From: an uncultured Actinomycetes bacterium
GTDB taxonomy: Bacteria; Actinomycetota; Thermoleophilia; Solirubrobacterales; 70-9
Assembly (NCBI GenBank): GCA_946482365.1
Contig: CAMLQY010000002.1
Coordinates: 1-64,000 of the forward strand
Direction: 5' to 3'
DNA: 64,000 bases
Shown here: positions 7,015-15,859 of the stretch, piece after piece
Numbering within the stretch: the stretch's first letter is position 1
How the letters are laid out: each line of letters begins with the position of its first letter
Made by a program: the position numbers and the translations under genes
The notes under the pieces: generated by a model
Seen by the model: the letters and a program-made list of their open reading frames with translations, nothing else
Database searches by the model: none
Told to the model about the DNA's origin: nothing

Positions 7015-7896
7015 ATGGCCGAGCCGAGCAGCGAGCGCCTGCGGGCGATCATCCAGACCCAGACCGAGATCGCGGCGAGCGACCTCGACCTCGACGCGGC
7101 GATGCGCCTGATCGCCTCGCGCGGACAGGAGCTGACCAATGCGAACGCCGGGGTGATCGAGCTCGCCGACGGCGACGAGATGGTTTGTCGGGTCGTCACC
7201 GGGGAAGCGACGCCGTTTCTCGGTATGCGGCTGAAGAGAGGCTCAGACCTCTCCGGTCTCGATGCCCGCTCGATGCTCTGCGTGCCGCTCGTCCACCGGG
7301 AGGAGACGGTCGGCGTGCTCAAGGTCTACTCCCCCGCGCCCGGCAACTTCGACGAGGGCGACGTCGAGACGCTCGAGCTGCTCAGCGGGCTGATCGCCGC
7401 CCACATGTCGCACGCGAGCCTCTTCGCAGCCGAGGTGCACGGCGGGCGGCACGACGCGCTCACCGGCTTGCTCAACCGTCGCGCCTATGAGGAACGCCTC
7501 TCCGTCGAGGTCGCCCGGGCCACCCGTTTCGGCTGGCCGCTGACGCTCTGCCTGCTCGACCTCGACGGCTTCAAGACGGTCAACGACACGCTCGGGCACC
7601 CGGCGGGCGACGAGGTCCTGCGCCGCGTCGCCGCGCTGATCGACGAGTCCCGGGTGACCGACGACGGCTTCCGCATCGGCGGCGACGAGTTCGCGATCCT
7701 GATGCCGAAGACCCCCCGCGAGGACGGCGCCCTGGCCGCCACGCGCCTCTGCCGCTCGATCGGCGAGATCGAGGTCGCCGGCGGCGAGATCGGCGCCTCC
7801 TTCGGGCTCGCCGAGGGCCTGGAGGACCCCGCCGCCCTCCACGCCGCGGCCGACACGGAACTGCTGGCGGCCAAGGACGACCTCTACGGCCGCTGA
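7015..7896 (+). CDS. GAF-GGDEF diguanylate cyclase
   Basis: 293 residues. The N-terminal GAF-like domain covers about 10-140 (ending MSHASLFAAEVHG). The GGDEF domain follows from HDALTGLLNRRAYEERL, with the metal-binding LLDLDGFKTVND and an intact active-site loop FRIGGDEFAILMP. It should make cyclic di-GMP from GTP in the cytoplasm under control of whatever the GAF domain senses. No inhibitory RxxD directly precedes GGDEF. An HD-GYP phosphodiesterase lies about 1 kb away at 9021. A strong hairpin follows the stop. Confidence 0.9.
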   Translation: MAEPSSERLRAIIQTQTEIAASDLDLDAAMRLIASRGQELTNANAGVIELADGDEMVCRVVTGEATPFLGMRLKRGSDLSGLDARSMLCVPLVHREETVGVLKVYSPAPGNFDEGDVETLELLSGLIAAHMSHASLFAAEVHGGRHDALTGLLNRRAYEERLSVEVARATRFGWPLTLCLLDLDGFKTVNDTLGHPAGDEVLRRVAALIDESRVTDDGFRIGGDEFAILMPKTPREDGALAATRLCRSIGEIEVAGGEIGASFGLAEGLEDPAALHAAADTELLAAKDDLYGR

Positions 7897-7900
7897 GGCG

Positions 7901-7946
7901 TGACTTCGTCTTTATCGGTGCAATAGCCCCCATAAAGACGAAGTCA
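7901..7946 (+). terminator. Hairpin terminator between convergent genes
   Basis: TGACTTCGTCTTTAT and its exact reverse complement (15 bp) are separated by 16 nt, starting 5 bp after the GGDEF stop. A T5 run (GGGTTTTTAG) follows 9 nt after the second arm. It lies between this gene and the convergent dehydrogenase, and probably works in both directions. Confidence 0.7.
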
Positions 7947-7958
7947 GCGGATGGGTTT

Positions 7959-8993
7959 TTAGGGGGTGAGGACGATCTTCAGCGCCTCGCGCTGGTCGTA
8001 GAGCGCGTAGGCCTCGGGCGCTTGGTCCAGCTTCATGTGGTGGGTGACGAGGGGTGAGGGGTCGAGCTTGCCCGCCTCGATCAGGGCCAGCACGCGGTCG
8101 ACGTGGGCGATTACGTTGGCCAGGCCGAGGCGCAGGGTGAGGCCCTTGAGCCAGGCGAGCCCGAGCGGGACCTCGCCCTTGCCGGCGTAGGCGCCGATCC
8201 CCGAGACGGTGCCGGCGTCGCGGGCGAGGCTGACCGCCATCGCCAGCGGCGCCGCGGCCCCGACCGCGTCGACGACCACGTCCACGCCGCGCTTCCCGGT
8301 CGCCGCCTTCACGACTCGCTTGGGCTCTTCCTCGGTCAGGTGGACCGGCGTCGCGCCGAAGTCCGCCGCCATCGCCAGCCGCTGCTGCACCGAGTCGATC
8401 GCGAAGACCGCGGTGGCTCCGCCCGCGAGCGCCGCCTGCACGGCGCAGAGCCCGACCGGCCCCAGCCCCAGCACCGCGACCGTGTCGCCCGAGCGCATGC
8501 CGGCGTGGGCGACGGCGTGGTAGCCGGTCCCCATCACGTCGCCGGCGAAGAGGGCGACGTCGTCGCTCATCCCCTCCGGCACCCGCCGCAAGGTCACGTT
8601 GGCGCGCGGGACGAGGAGCTGGTCGGCCTGGGCGCCCTGGAGGTCGCCGAGGTTGGCGCCGTGGCCGAAGATCCGGCCGCGCTCGCAGCGGTGGTAGTCG
8701 CCGCGCAAGCAGGTGGCGCAGGTCGCGCAGGCGGTGTGAAAGCAGCCGAGCACACGGTCGCCGACGGCGACGCGCTCGACGTCGGGGCCGGCGGCGAGCA
8801 CCGTGCCGACGAACTCGTGCCCGATCGTGAACCCCGGCTCGACCGGGACCTGGCCGTGGAAGATGTGGAGGTCGGAGCCGCAGATCCCGCTCGCCTCGAC
8901 CCGCACCAGGGCGTCGTCGGCAGCGCCCAGCTCCGGAGCGGGCTTCTCATCGACCCGGACCTCCCCGGGAGCCTGGAACGTGACGGCGCGCAT
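7959..8993 (-). CDS. Zinc-dependent alcohol dehydrogenase (MDR family)
   Basis: 344 residues. The catalytic zinc site is visible in SGICGSDLHIFHG and the following GHEFVG. The structural zinc loop is CFHTACATCATCLRGDYHRC. The Rossmann motif VLGLGPVGLCAVQAA lies near residue 175, binding NAD(P). The substrate-defining pocket is not recognisable, so formaldehyde, threonine-type or other alcohol specificity stays open. It is monocistronic, convergent with the cyclase gene and downstream of the HD-GYP gene. Confidence 0.88.
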   Translation of the reverse strand: MRAVTFQAPGEVRVDEKPAPELGAADDALVRVEASGICGSDLHIFHGQVPVEPGFTIGHEFVGTVLAAGPDVERVAVGDRVLGCFHTACATCATCLRGDYHRCERGRIFGHGANLGDLQGAQADQLLVPRANVTLRRVPEGMSDDVALFAGDVMGTGYHAVAHAGMRSGDTVAVLGLGPVGLCAVQAALAGGATAVFAIDSVQQRLAMAADFGATPVHLTEEEPKRVVKAATGKRGVDVVVDAVGAAAPLAMAVSLARDAGTVSGIGAYAGKGEVPLGLAWLKGLTLRLGLANVIAHVDRVLALIEAGKLDPSPLVTHHMKLDQAPEAYALYDQREALKIVLTP

Positions 8994-9020
8994 CGCGCGA
9001 ACCGTATCGCTCTCGACGGG

Positions 9021-10409
9021 CTAGCCGACCGGGACTTGGAAGCGGGTGTCGTTGCCGATCGGGCTGGCGGTCTCCGCGATCCGCGCTTCCAGGGCCAGCT
9101 CCTTCTCGAAGTCGGCCGCCTCGCCATGCTGGAAGGAAACGTCCTTGCCCTCGAGCAGCTCGACGAAGATCTCGACGAAGCGGGCGTCGAGCTGTTTGCC
9201 GGCAACCCTGCGCAGCTCCAGGATCGCGTCATGGCTCGACATCGGCGTCCGGTAGGAGTCGCGCGCCGTCATCACGTCGTAGGTGTCGGCGACCGAGATG
9301 ATCCGGGCCAGTTCGGGAATGTCGTCGCCGGCCAGGCCGCGCGGGTAGCCCTTGCCGTCGATCCGCTCGTGGTGGGCGAGGATGATGTCGGCGACCGGCC
9401 CGTAGCCGTCGAGCGAGGAGACCACCCGGGCGCCCTGCTGGGGATGGCGGCGGATCAGCATCCAGTCCTCGTCGGTGAGCGGCACGTTCGCCTTGAGGAT
9501 GCGGTCGGGGAGGATGAACTTGCCGATGTCGTGCAGCAGCGCGGCGATGTGGACGAGCTCCTCCTCCTGGCGGGAGAAGCCGGCCCGCTGGGCGATCGCC
9601 CGCGAGTAGCGAGCCACCGCAGCCGAGTGCCGTGCCGTCATCTGGTCCCGCAGGTCCAGCGTGCGCAGCATCGCGCTCAACATCCCGACCTGGAAGCTGG
9701 CGAGCTGCTTGCTGCGCCGCTCCAGCTCCTCGGCCCGTTGCTGGGAGACGAGCAGGGCGCCGAGCAGGTACTGGAAGGTGACGAGGACGATGCCGAACAG
9801 GGCGACGCCGGCGATGCCCACCTGGACGTAGAGATAGCTGACCCCGACCGCCATCAGGGCGGCCATGAGCTCGGATGGCAGCAGCGGGAACAGGGCCGTG
9901 CGGACCTTGTGCAGGAAGGAGCTGCGTTCCAGGTAGCAGGCGTAGCCGGCGACCATCGAGAAGTTGATCGCCAGGGCGAAGACGAAGAGCCCGAAGACGC
10001 TGAGGTAGAAGGACGGTTCGGAGGTGGTCTGCCCGGTCACCTCGATCATGTGGTGGAACGCGATCCCGCCGGCCAGCGGGAAGACCGTGTAGACGAGCAC
10101 GTTGTCGAGCAGGCGCTGCCACTCGGTGCGCCACCGCAGCCAGCCGACGAGGATCGTCACGACGCCGATCAGCGCCGCCGGCGTCCCGCCGAGAAAGACC
10201 ATCGCGACGACGAGCGCCAGGAAGCTGCCGGAGATGTCCAGGGCGGATTCGACCCGGACCGCGGTGAGGTCGCTGAAGATCGAGAAGGCCATCAGGACCC
10301 CGAGCAGGACCAGGTCCCAGTTGCCCTCGGGCGCACGCCAGCCGGCCACCGCCAGGGCAACGCAGAGAGCGACGATCACGGGGCTGTTTAGGCGTTGTCG
10401 GTCTGCCAT
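9021..10409 (-). CDS. Membrane HD-GYP phosphodiesterase
   Basis: 462 residues from ATG at 10409 (MADRQRLNSP); a TTG at 10475 would add 22 residues but is less likely. The N-terminal half has about six to eight hydrophobic helices, resembling MASE-type sensors. After a coiled linker (QQRAEELERRSKQL) comes the HD-GYP domain, with AALLHDIGK and HHERIDGKGYPRGLAG. All metal ligands and the GYP motif are present. It should hydrolyse cyclic di-GMP, opposing the cyclase at 7015. The membrane signal is unknown. Confidence 0.88.
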   Translation of the reverse strand: MADRQRLNSPVIVALCVALAVAGWRAPEGNWDLVLLGVLMAFSIFSDLTAVRVESALDISGSFLALVVAMVFLGGTPAALIGVVTILVGWLRWRTEWQRLLDNVLVYTVFPLAGGIAFHHMIEVTGQTTSEPSFYLSVFGLFVFALAINFSMVAGYACYLERSSFLHKVRTALFPLLPSELMAALMAVGVSYLYVQVGIAGVALFGIVLVTFQYLLGALLVSQQRAEELERRSKQLASFQVGMLSAMLRTLDLRDQMTARHSAAVARYSRAIAQRAGFSRQEEELVHIAALLHDIGKFILPDRILKANVPLTDEDWMLIRRHPQQGARVVSSLDGYGPVADIILAHHERIDGKGYPRGLAGDDIPELARIISVADTYDVMTARDSYRTPMSSHDAILELRRVAGKQLDARFVEIFVELLEGKDVSFQHGEAADFEKELALEARIAETASPIGNDTRFQVPVG

Positions 10410-10640
10410 TCGGCCGCTGCGCCAGATCGCGAAGGTTGCGACGCCGGACCCGAGAGCCGCCCCTTTACCCTGCAATATCCGCAGGAAGCGACGCCCGGGA
10501 AAGCGATCTACGCGCAGTCAAAGTACTGAGAAGCTCCAGAGCTGACAAGACCGGGGGACGCATTGCAAGATGCCATTCCGCACAAGACATCCCGCACAAG
10601 ATCGGCCTGCCTCAGGCAACGAGGAGACGTCGGAGCCACG
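10410..10640. other. Intergenic sequence with no supported gene
   Basis: Short frames here have no recognisable family and no ribosome-binding site. The segment holds the promoter side of the HD-GYP gene and the far side of the terminator at 10641-10677. Confidence 0.4.
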
Positions 10641-10677
10641 CAAAAAGAGAAGGGGCGCCCATAGAGCGCCCCTTCTC
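10641..10677 (-). terminator. Rho-independent terminator, minus strand
   Basis: A perfect 12-bp stem (GAGAAGGGGCGC with its complement, 7-nt loop) is followed on the minus strand by TTTTTG. This is the clearest intrinsic terminator in the window. It ends a minus-strand transcript that contains no normal-length gene, only the micro-ORF at 10717-10737. Confidence 0.85.
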
Positions 10678-10716
10678 GTGAATCCTTGGGCGAAGCCTTG
10701 CTTCACCCCTGAAGAC

Positions 10717-10737
10717 TTAGTGGAACTTGTAGCCCAT
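10717..10737 (-). CDS. Possible six-codon micro-ORF / leader or small RNA
   Basis: Minus strand: a good Shine-Dalgarno (AAGGGGAAG) lies 5 nt before ATG, and the ORF reads MGYKFH then TAA. It is followed by a weak hairpin (GGTGAAGC...GCTTCGCC) and then the strong terminator at 10641. The surrounding 150 bp is much more AT-rich than the genome. This could be a tiny peptide gene, a leader, or a small RNA whose apparent ORF is chance. No family is known to me. Confidence 0.3.
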   Translation of the reverse strand: MGYKFH

Positions 10738-10832
10738 GAAAACTTCCCCTTTCGTTGAAGCCCGCTGGTGACAAATGTGCTGCTGTCGAAAAGCTCTTTC
10801 TCTTGGGTCATTTTGTAGCACAACCTCTCCAG

Positions 10833-10863
10833 AACTTGTGCATTTGCAAGGAAACTTGTGCAT
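10833..10863. promoter_or_regulatory. 20-bp-spaced direct repeats before the MFS gene
   Basis: The 11-mer AACTTGTGCAT occurs at 10833-10843 and again at 10853-10863, exactly 20 bp (two helical turns) apart. It is 27 bp upstream of the MFS start and 96 bp upstream of the micro-ORF on the other strand. Same-face spacing suggests a cooperative regulator site. Confidence 0.45.
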
Positions 10864-10889
10864 GAATTGGGTAGCGAGGGGGTCGAGCA

Positions 10890-12203
10890 ATGCGTAATTC
10901 ACGCCTGAGAGACCCCTTGAAGAGGCCCGTCTTCCGCCGCCTGACGGCGACGTTCGCGGTCAACCAGATGGGCGACTGGATGGGGGACGTGGCCCTCGCA
11001 GTGCTGGTCTTCGACCAGACCGGGAGCGCCCTCGCAACGACCGCGCTCTTCCTCGGCACCGGCTTCCTGCCCGGCCTGCTGGCGCCGCTGTTCGTCGCCC
11101 GCGTCGAGCAGCCGCCTCCGCGCTTCGCGCTGCCGACCATCTACTGCGCCGAGGCCGCGACCTTCGCCGCCCTCGCCCTGCTCGTGGACAACTTCTCGCT
11201 GACGGCGATCGTCATCCTCGCGGCCGTCGACGGCGTCCTGGCCCTGAGCGGGCGGGTGCTGACCCGCGCCGTCGTCGCCGAGCTGCTGGAGCCGGTCGGC
11301 GAGCTGCGCGCGGGCAACGCGATCCTCAACGTCGCCTTCACCGCCGGCGCCGCCGTCGGCCCCGGGATCGCGGGGCTCTCGGTCGCCGCGTTCGGCGTCC
11401 AGAGCGCGCTCCTGCTCGACGCCGTCTCCTTCTACGCGAGCGCCTGGATCCTCTTCACCGCCGGGCCGCTGCCGCAGGCCGAGCCCGAACCCGGCCACCT
11501 GCGCGAGCGCGTGCGGGCCGGCCTCACCTACATTCGCGAGAAGGCGACGCTGCGGCGGCTGCTCGCCGCCCAGGGGACGGCCATCGTCTTCTTCTCCGCC
11601 GTGCTGCCGGTCGAGGTGGTCTACGTGAAGGAGACCCTCGACGCCGGCGACGCCGGCTACGGGGTGCTGCTGGCGAGCTGGGGCGTGGGAATGGTCCTCG
11701 GCGGCATCGCCTTCGCGGCGCTGCGGCGGGCTCGGCTCTCCCACCTGCTCTTCTTCAGCACCCTTGCCATCGGCGGCGGCTACCTGGGCATGGCAGCCGC
11801 CCCGACGCTGGCGGTCGCCTGTGCGGCCTCGGCGCTCGGCGGCGCCGGCAACGGCGTGCAGTGGGTGGCCCTGGTCAGCGCAGTGCAGGAGATGACCGCG
11901 CAAAACATGCAAGCGCGCGTGATGAGCGTGCTCGAATCGGTCGGGACCACGATGCCGGGCATCGGATTCCTGCTCGGCGGCCTCACCGCGACCGTCCTCG
12001 ACCCCCGCGCCACCTTCTTCCTGGCCGGGCTCGGGGTGCTCGCCATAGCCGTCGTCGCGGCACTCTTGATCGGCGCAAAGTGGCCCACGGGTAGGAAAAG
12101 CGCCGACTCGCTCGAAGAACCCGCCGGGGCGGAGATTATGGTGGAGCTAATTCCAGTGGGAGGCCGCCTGCCCACCCGGTCCAACTCGGAGGTCGTGTCT
12201 TGA
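10890..12203 (+). CDS. MFS transporter, EntS/MFS_3-like exporter
   Basis: 437 residues with about 12 hydrophobic segments. The start (RLTATFAVNQMGDWMGDVALAVLVFDQTGSA) matches the N-terminal helix of MFS_3/enterobactin-exporter-like proteins, with the FxxxxxLSxxGD-type pattern. A cytoplasmic loop follows helix 6 near PEPGHLRERVRAGL. A hydrophilic tail of about 40 residues ends the protein. The ribosome site GAGGGGG lies 7 nt before ATG. The stop overlaps the next gene start (TTGA), so the exporter is coupled to a peptide-import operon. Substrate unknown. Confidence 0.85.
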   Translation: MRNSRLRDPLKRPVFRRLTATFAVNQMGDWMGDVALAVLVFDQTGSALATTALFLGTGFLPGLLAPLFVARVEQPPPRFALPTIYCAEAATFAALALLVDNFSLTAIVILAAVDGVLALSGRVLTRAVVAELLEPVGELRAGNAILNVAFTAGAAVGPGIAGLSVAAFGVQSALLLDAVSFYASAWILFTAGPLPQAEPEPGHLRERVRAGLTYIREKATLRRLLAAQGTAIVFFSAVLPVEVVYVKETLDAGDAGYGVLLASWGVGMVLGGIAFAALRRARLSHLLFFSTLAIGGGYLGMAAAPTLAVACAASALGGAGNGVQWVALVSAVQEMTAQNMQARVMSVLESVGTTMPGIGFLLGGLTATVLDPRATFFLAGLGVLAIAVVAALLIGAKWPTGRKSADSLEEPAGAEIMVELIPVGGRLPTRSNSEVVS

Positions 12204-13828
12204 GAAAGCCCGTTCTGCTTCTGCTGGTGCTTGTCCTCATCGGGGTCTCGGCTCTGGGCCTCGCCGCCTGCGGCGACTCGAGCAGCGAGGAAGGCGGCAC
12301 GCTGACCGGCAGCTACGCGTCCTTCCCCGACTTCCTCGACCCGGGCCTCTCCTACACCCAGGAAGGCTGGACGGCGATGTACAACACGTACCTGCCGCTG
12401 CTCACCTACGCCCACGCGAACGGCACCGAGGGCAGCGAGGTGGTGCCGGCCCTGGCCGAGAGCCTGCCCGAGATCACGAACGGCGGCAAGACCTACACCC
12501 TGAACCTGCGCAAGGGGCTCGAATACTCCGACGGCACGCCCGTCCGGGCCTCGGACTTCGCCAGCTCGATCGAGCGCCTCTTCAAGCTCAACTCCCCCGG
12601 CATCCAGTTCTTCGAAGGCATCGTCGGCGCGGAAAAGTTCGCCAAGACCAAGACCGGCGGCATAACCGGGATCAAGACCAACGACAGGACGGGCGAGATC
12701 GTCATCGACCTGGTCAGCCCGCGAGGCACCTTCTCCAACGAGCTGGGCATGCTCTTCGCCGCCCTGCTTCCCGCCGACACCCCGGCGAAGAACCTGTCGG
12801 CCGACCCCCCGCCGGCGACCGGGCCCTACATGATCGTCAAATCGCAACCGGGTCGCGGCTGGTCCTACACGCGCAACCCCGCCTGGACGAAGACGAACGG
12901 CGACCTCATCCCCGACCTGGCGGACGGCAACTTCGACAAGATCGAGATCAAGGTCGTCAGCAACGACTCGACCCAGGTCAACGAAATCGAACGGGGCAAG
13001 ACCGACTGGATGCAGCCTCCGCCCCCGGCCGACCTCTACGCGAAAGTGAAGGACGAGTACGAGGGCACCCAGTTCCGCGTCGAGCGCCTGACGAACCTCT
13101 ACTACTTCTGGATGAACACGACGCAGCCGCCCTTCGACGACGTGAAGGTGCGCCAGGCGGTCAACTACGCCGTCAACACCGCGGCCCTGGAACGGGTCTA
13201 CGCCGGCTCGCTGACCGCCACGCACCAGATCCTGCCCGAAGGCATGCCCGGGCACGAGGAGCTCGACCTCTACCCGCACGACATGGCCAAGGCAAAGGAG
13301 CTGCTGGCGCAGGCCGACCCCTCCGACCGGGAGATCACCGTCTGGACCCTCAATGAAAGCCCCAACGACGAAGCGGGTGCCTACTACCAGGGGGTGCTCG
13401 AGGAACTCGGCTTCGACGCGAAGCTGAAGACGATCAACGCCGAGGTCTACATCTCGCTGGTCGGCAACACCTCGACGCCCGACCTCGACACGGGCTGGAT
13501 CAACTGGTACCCGGACTACCCCAACCCGAACAGCTTCTTCCAGCTGCCGTTGTCGGGGGAAAGCATCGCGCCGGTCTTCAACACGAACCTGGCCCAGATC
13601 GACGATCCGAAGCTGAACGCGAAGATCGCCAAGCTCGGCGAAGAACCGCTCGGGCCCGACCAGGAAGCCGAATACGCCGAGCTCGACCGGGAATACATGG
13701 AACTGGCGCCCTGGGTCCCGTACGGCACCAACACCGTCTCCACCTTCGTCGACAGCTCGATCAACCTCGACGAGGTGGTCTTCAACCCGACCTTCGGGCA
13801 CGACCTGGCCAGCTTCGAGCCCAAGTAG
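12200..13828 (+). CDS. ABC transporter substrate-binding lipoprotein (SBP family 5, oligopeptide)
   Basis: 542 residues starting at TTG (overlapping the MFS stop). A lipoprotein signal is clear: MRKPVLLLLVLVLIGVSALG then the lipobox LAAC, with Cys at about residue 24. The body has the SBP_bac_5 pattern: YTLNLRKGLEYSDGTPVRASDF near residue 98, and the later FDDVKVRQAVNYAVN and NSFFQLPLSG. The family binds di- or oligopeptides or nickel. Next come two permeases and a fused ATPase, so the uptake system is complete. Confidence 0.92.
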   Translation: MRKPVLLLLVLVLIGVSALGLAACGDSSSEEGGTLTGSYASFPDFLDPGLSYTQEGWTAMYNTYLPLLTYAHANGTEGSEVVPALAESLPEITNGGKTYTLNLRKGLEYSDGTPVRASDFASSIERLFKLNSPGIQFFEGIVGAEKFAKTKTGGITGIKTNDRTGEIVIDLVSPRGTFSNELGMLFAALLPADTPAKNLSADPPPATGPYMIVKSQPGRGWSYTRNPAWTKTNGDLIPDLADGNFDKIEIKVVSNDSTQVNEIERGKTDWMQPPPPADLYAKVKDEYEGTQFRVERLTNLYYFWMNTTQPPFDDVKVRQAVNYAVNTAALERVYAGSLTATHQILPEGMPGHEELDLYPHDMAKAKELLAQADPSDREITVWTLNESPNDEAGAYYQGVLEELGFDAKLKTINAEVYISLVGNTSTPDLDTGWINWYPDYPNPNSFFQLPLSGESIAPVFNTNLAQIDDPKLNAKIAKLGEEPLGPDQEAEYAELDREYMELAPWVPYGTNTVSTFVDSSINLDEVVFNPTFGHDLASFEPK

Positions 13829-13856
13829 CCGCCAGGCGCTGCTTCAGACTGGAAGG

Positions 13857-14900
13857 GTGGCTTCCGAGCCCCACGCCGAGGCCGGCCCCACGGGCAGCAG
13901 CCCGTGGGGCCTTGCCCTCAGGCGGCTGCGCCGCAACCGGGTGGCGCTCGCCTTCGGCGGGCTCTTCGTCCTCATCGTCCTCTTCGTGCTGGCCGCGCCG
14001 CTGTGGGCGGACCACGTCGCCGGCACCGGGCCGACCCAGACCCACACCCTGGAAAAGATCGAGGTCGACGGCGAGCGGCGCGAAGTCGTCAACGTCGAAG
14101 GCAAGCCGATCGGCCCGGTCTGGCTCGGCGCCGACGGCAAGTTCTTCCTCGGCGCCGACGGCCGACTCGGCCGCGACGAGATGGTCCGCCTCATGTACGG
14201 CGGGCGCGCCTCGCTCTTCATCGGCTTCGCCGCGGCGCTGCTGACGACCCTGCTGGCGACGACCCTCGCCCTGCTCGCCGGCTACTACCGCGGCTGGGTC
14301 GACACGGTCATCTCGCGAACGCTGGACGTGATCTGGGCCTTCCCGGTGCTCCTGCTCGGTATCGGGCTCGGCATCGCCCTGGCCCTCGGCGGCCTCGCGA
14401 TCGGGCCGGTCGAGATCCCCAGCGGCTCGATCTGGCTCACGGTCCTGATCATCGGCGGCGTCCTCGTCCCCTACATGGCACGCCCGCTGCGGGGAGAAGT
14501 CCTCTCGCTGCGGGAGAAGGAGTTCGTCGAGGCCTCGATCTCCCAGGGAGCGGGCCCGGTGCGGGTCATGTTCGGCGAGCTCCTCCCCAACCTCTCCTCG
14601 ACGATCATCGTCTTCTTCACCCTCGGCATCGCGAACGCGATGCTGTTCGAGGCCGCCCTCTCCTTCCTCGGCGTCGGCGTGCAACCGCCCGACACCTCCT
14701 GGGGCTCGATGGTCGGCGACGGCTTCGACCTGATCACCAGCACGCCGCTGCTGACGATCCTGCCGGGAACGCTGATCTTCCTCACCGTGCTCGCGGTCAA
14801 CGTCTTCGGCGACGGCCTGCGTGACGCGCTCGACCCCCACTCCAAGGTGCTGCTGGAGGCCCATGCGGGCGTGCCGGAGCCCGAGGGGACCGCGATCTGA
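13857..14900 (+). CDS. Peptide ABC transporter permease, DppC/OppC type
   Basis: 347 residues from GTG at 13857. An N-terminal RLRRNRVALAFGGLFVLIVL anchor is followed by a periplasmic insert of about 90 residues, longer than usual. The BPD transmembrane domain follows, with the EAA-like loop REKEFVEASISQGAGPVRVM that contacts the ATPase. The family end EAALSFLGVGVQPPDTSWG is present. The stop overlaps the next ATG by one base (TGATG). It comes before the DppB-type gene, the reverse of the usual dppBC order. Confidence 0.9.
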   Translation: MASEPHAEAGPTGSSPWGLALRRLRRNRVALAFGGLFVLIVLFVLAAPLWADHVAGTGPTQTHTLEKIEVDGERREVVNVEGKPIGPVWLGADGKFFLGADGRLGRDEMVRLMYGGRASLFIGFAAALLTTLLATTLALLAGYYRGWVDTVISRTLDVIWAFPVLLLGIGLGIALALGGLAIGPVEIPSGSIWLTVLIIGGVLVPYMARPLRGEVLSLREKEFVEASISQGAGPVRVMFGELLPNLSSTIIVFFTLGIANAMLFEAALSFLGVGVQPPDTSWGSMVGDGFDLITSTPLLTILPGTLIFLTVLAVNVFGDGLRDALDPHSKVLLEAHAGVPEPEGTAI

Positions 14901-15859
14901 TGGCCGCCTTCGCGGTCAGGCGCCTGGGCGAAATGGTGGCGGTGCTGTTCGCGGTCTCGGTGCTGACCTTCCTCGTCTTCAACGTGATCCCCGCCGCCGA
15001 CCCGGCACGGAGCATGGCGGGCAGGGGGGCGACCCCGCAGCTGGTCGCGAGCATCAACGAGGAATGGGGATTCGAAGACCCCCTGCCCCAGCAGTACCTG
15101 ACGATGATGGGGAAGATCTTCAGCGGCGACGTGATCTCCTACCAGGGCCAGGAAGACGTCGACGAGCGCATCGTCGAAGGCATCCCCGCCACCTTCTCGC
15201 TCTGCATCGGCGCCGCCGCGATCTGGATGTTCTTCGGGATCCTGTTCGGCTACCTCTCCGCGGTCCGCGCCGGCGGCCGGCTCGACAAGGTCCTGACGAT
15301 CCTCTCCATCGCCGGCATCTCGATCCCGGTCATCTGGCTCGCCACCGTGCTGCTCAACTACCTCGCCTACAAGACCGGGCTCTTCCCGGCCCAGGGGTAC
15401 GTCGGCCTGACCGAAGACCCGGTCGACTGGGCCTACCACCTGATCCTGCCCTGGTTCACGGTCGCGGTGACCTTGATCGGGCTCTACAGCCGGGTCCTGC
15501 GCTCCAACATGCTCGACGCGATGAGCGAGGACCACGTGCGCACGGCGCGGGCCAAGGGCCTGGGCGAGCGGCAGGTGATGACCCGCCACGTGCTGCGCAA
15601 CTCGCTGATCCCGATCGTCACCCTCTTCGGCCTCGACTTCGGCGCGATGATCGGGGGCAGCGCGATCCTCACCGAAGCGATCTTCGGCCTCAACGGCGTC
15701 GGTCTCTACGCCTTCGAATCGATCGAAAACCTCGACCTGCCGCCGATCATGTCGATCGTCCTCTTCGGCGCCTTCTTCGTCGTCCTCTTCAACGCCCTGG
15801 TCGACATCGCCTACGCCTACCTCGACCCTCGGGTCAAGCTGGGGAGCGGGGCACGATGA
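14900..15859 (+). CDS. Peptide ABC transporter permease, DppB/OppB type
   Basis: 319 residues with the DppB start AFAVRRLGEMVAVLFAVSVL and six predicted membrane helices. The EAA loop is MSEDHVRTARAKGLGERQVM and the end is ALVDIAYAYLDPRVKLG. It pairs with the DppC-type permease to form the channel. Its stop overlaps the ATPase ATG (ATGA, 4 bp). Confidence is high for the family; the substrate is inferred only as peptide-like. Confidence 0.92.
   Translation: MAAFAVRRLGEMVAVLFAVSVLTFLVFNVIPAADPARSMAGRGATPQLVASINEEWGFEDPLPQQYLTMMGKIFSGDVISYQGQEDVDERIVEGIPATFSLCIGAAAIWMFFGILFGYLSAVRAGGRLDKVLTILSIAGISIPVIWLATVLLNYLAYKTGLFPAQGYVGLTEDPVDWAYHLILPWFTVAVTLIGLYSRVLRSNMLDAMSEDHVRTARAKGLGERQVMTRHVLRNSLIPIVTLFGLDFGAMIGGSAILTEAIFGLNGVGLYAFESIENLDLPPIMSIVLFGAFFVVLFNALVDIAYAYLDPRVKLGSGAR

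Noticed and set aside
10518..10823. A 101-codon minus-strand ORF over the AT-rich region (MCYKMTQEKELFDSS)
   Set aside because: It runs through the strong terminator at 10641-10677, has a poorly placed ribosome site and no family features. The micro-ORF with its own Shine-Dalgarno fits better, though weakly.
11780..13801. A 673-codon minus-strand frame opposite the MFS and lipoprotein genes
   Set aside because: It mirrors codon structure of the real plus-strand genes, is Val/Asp/Gly/Arg-biased, and has no recognisable domain. The same applies to other very long antisense frames such as 60363-62618 and 52573-55326.
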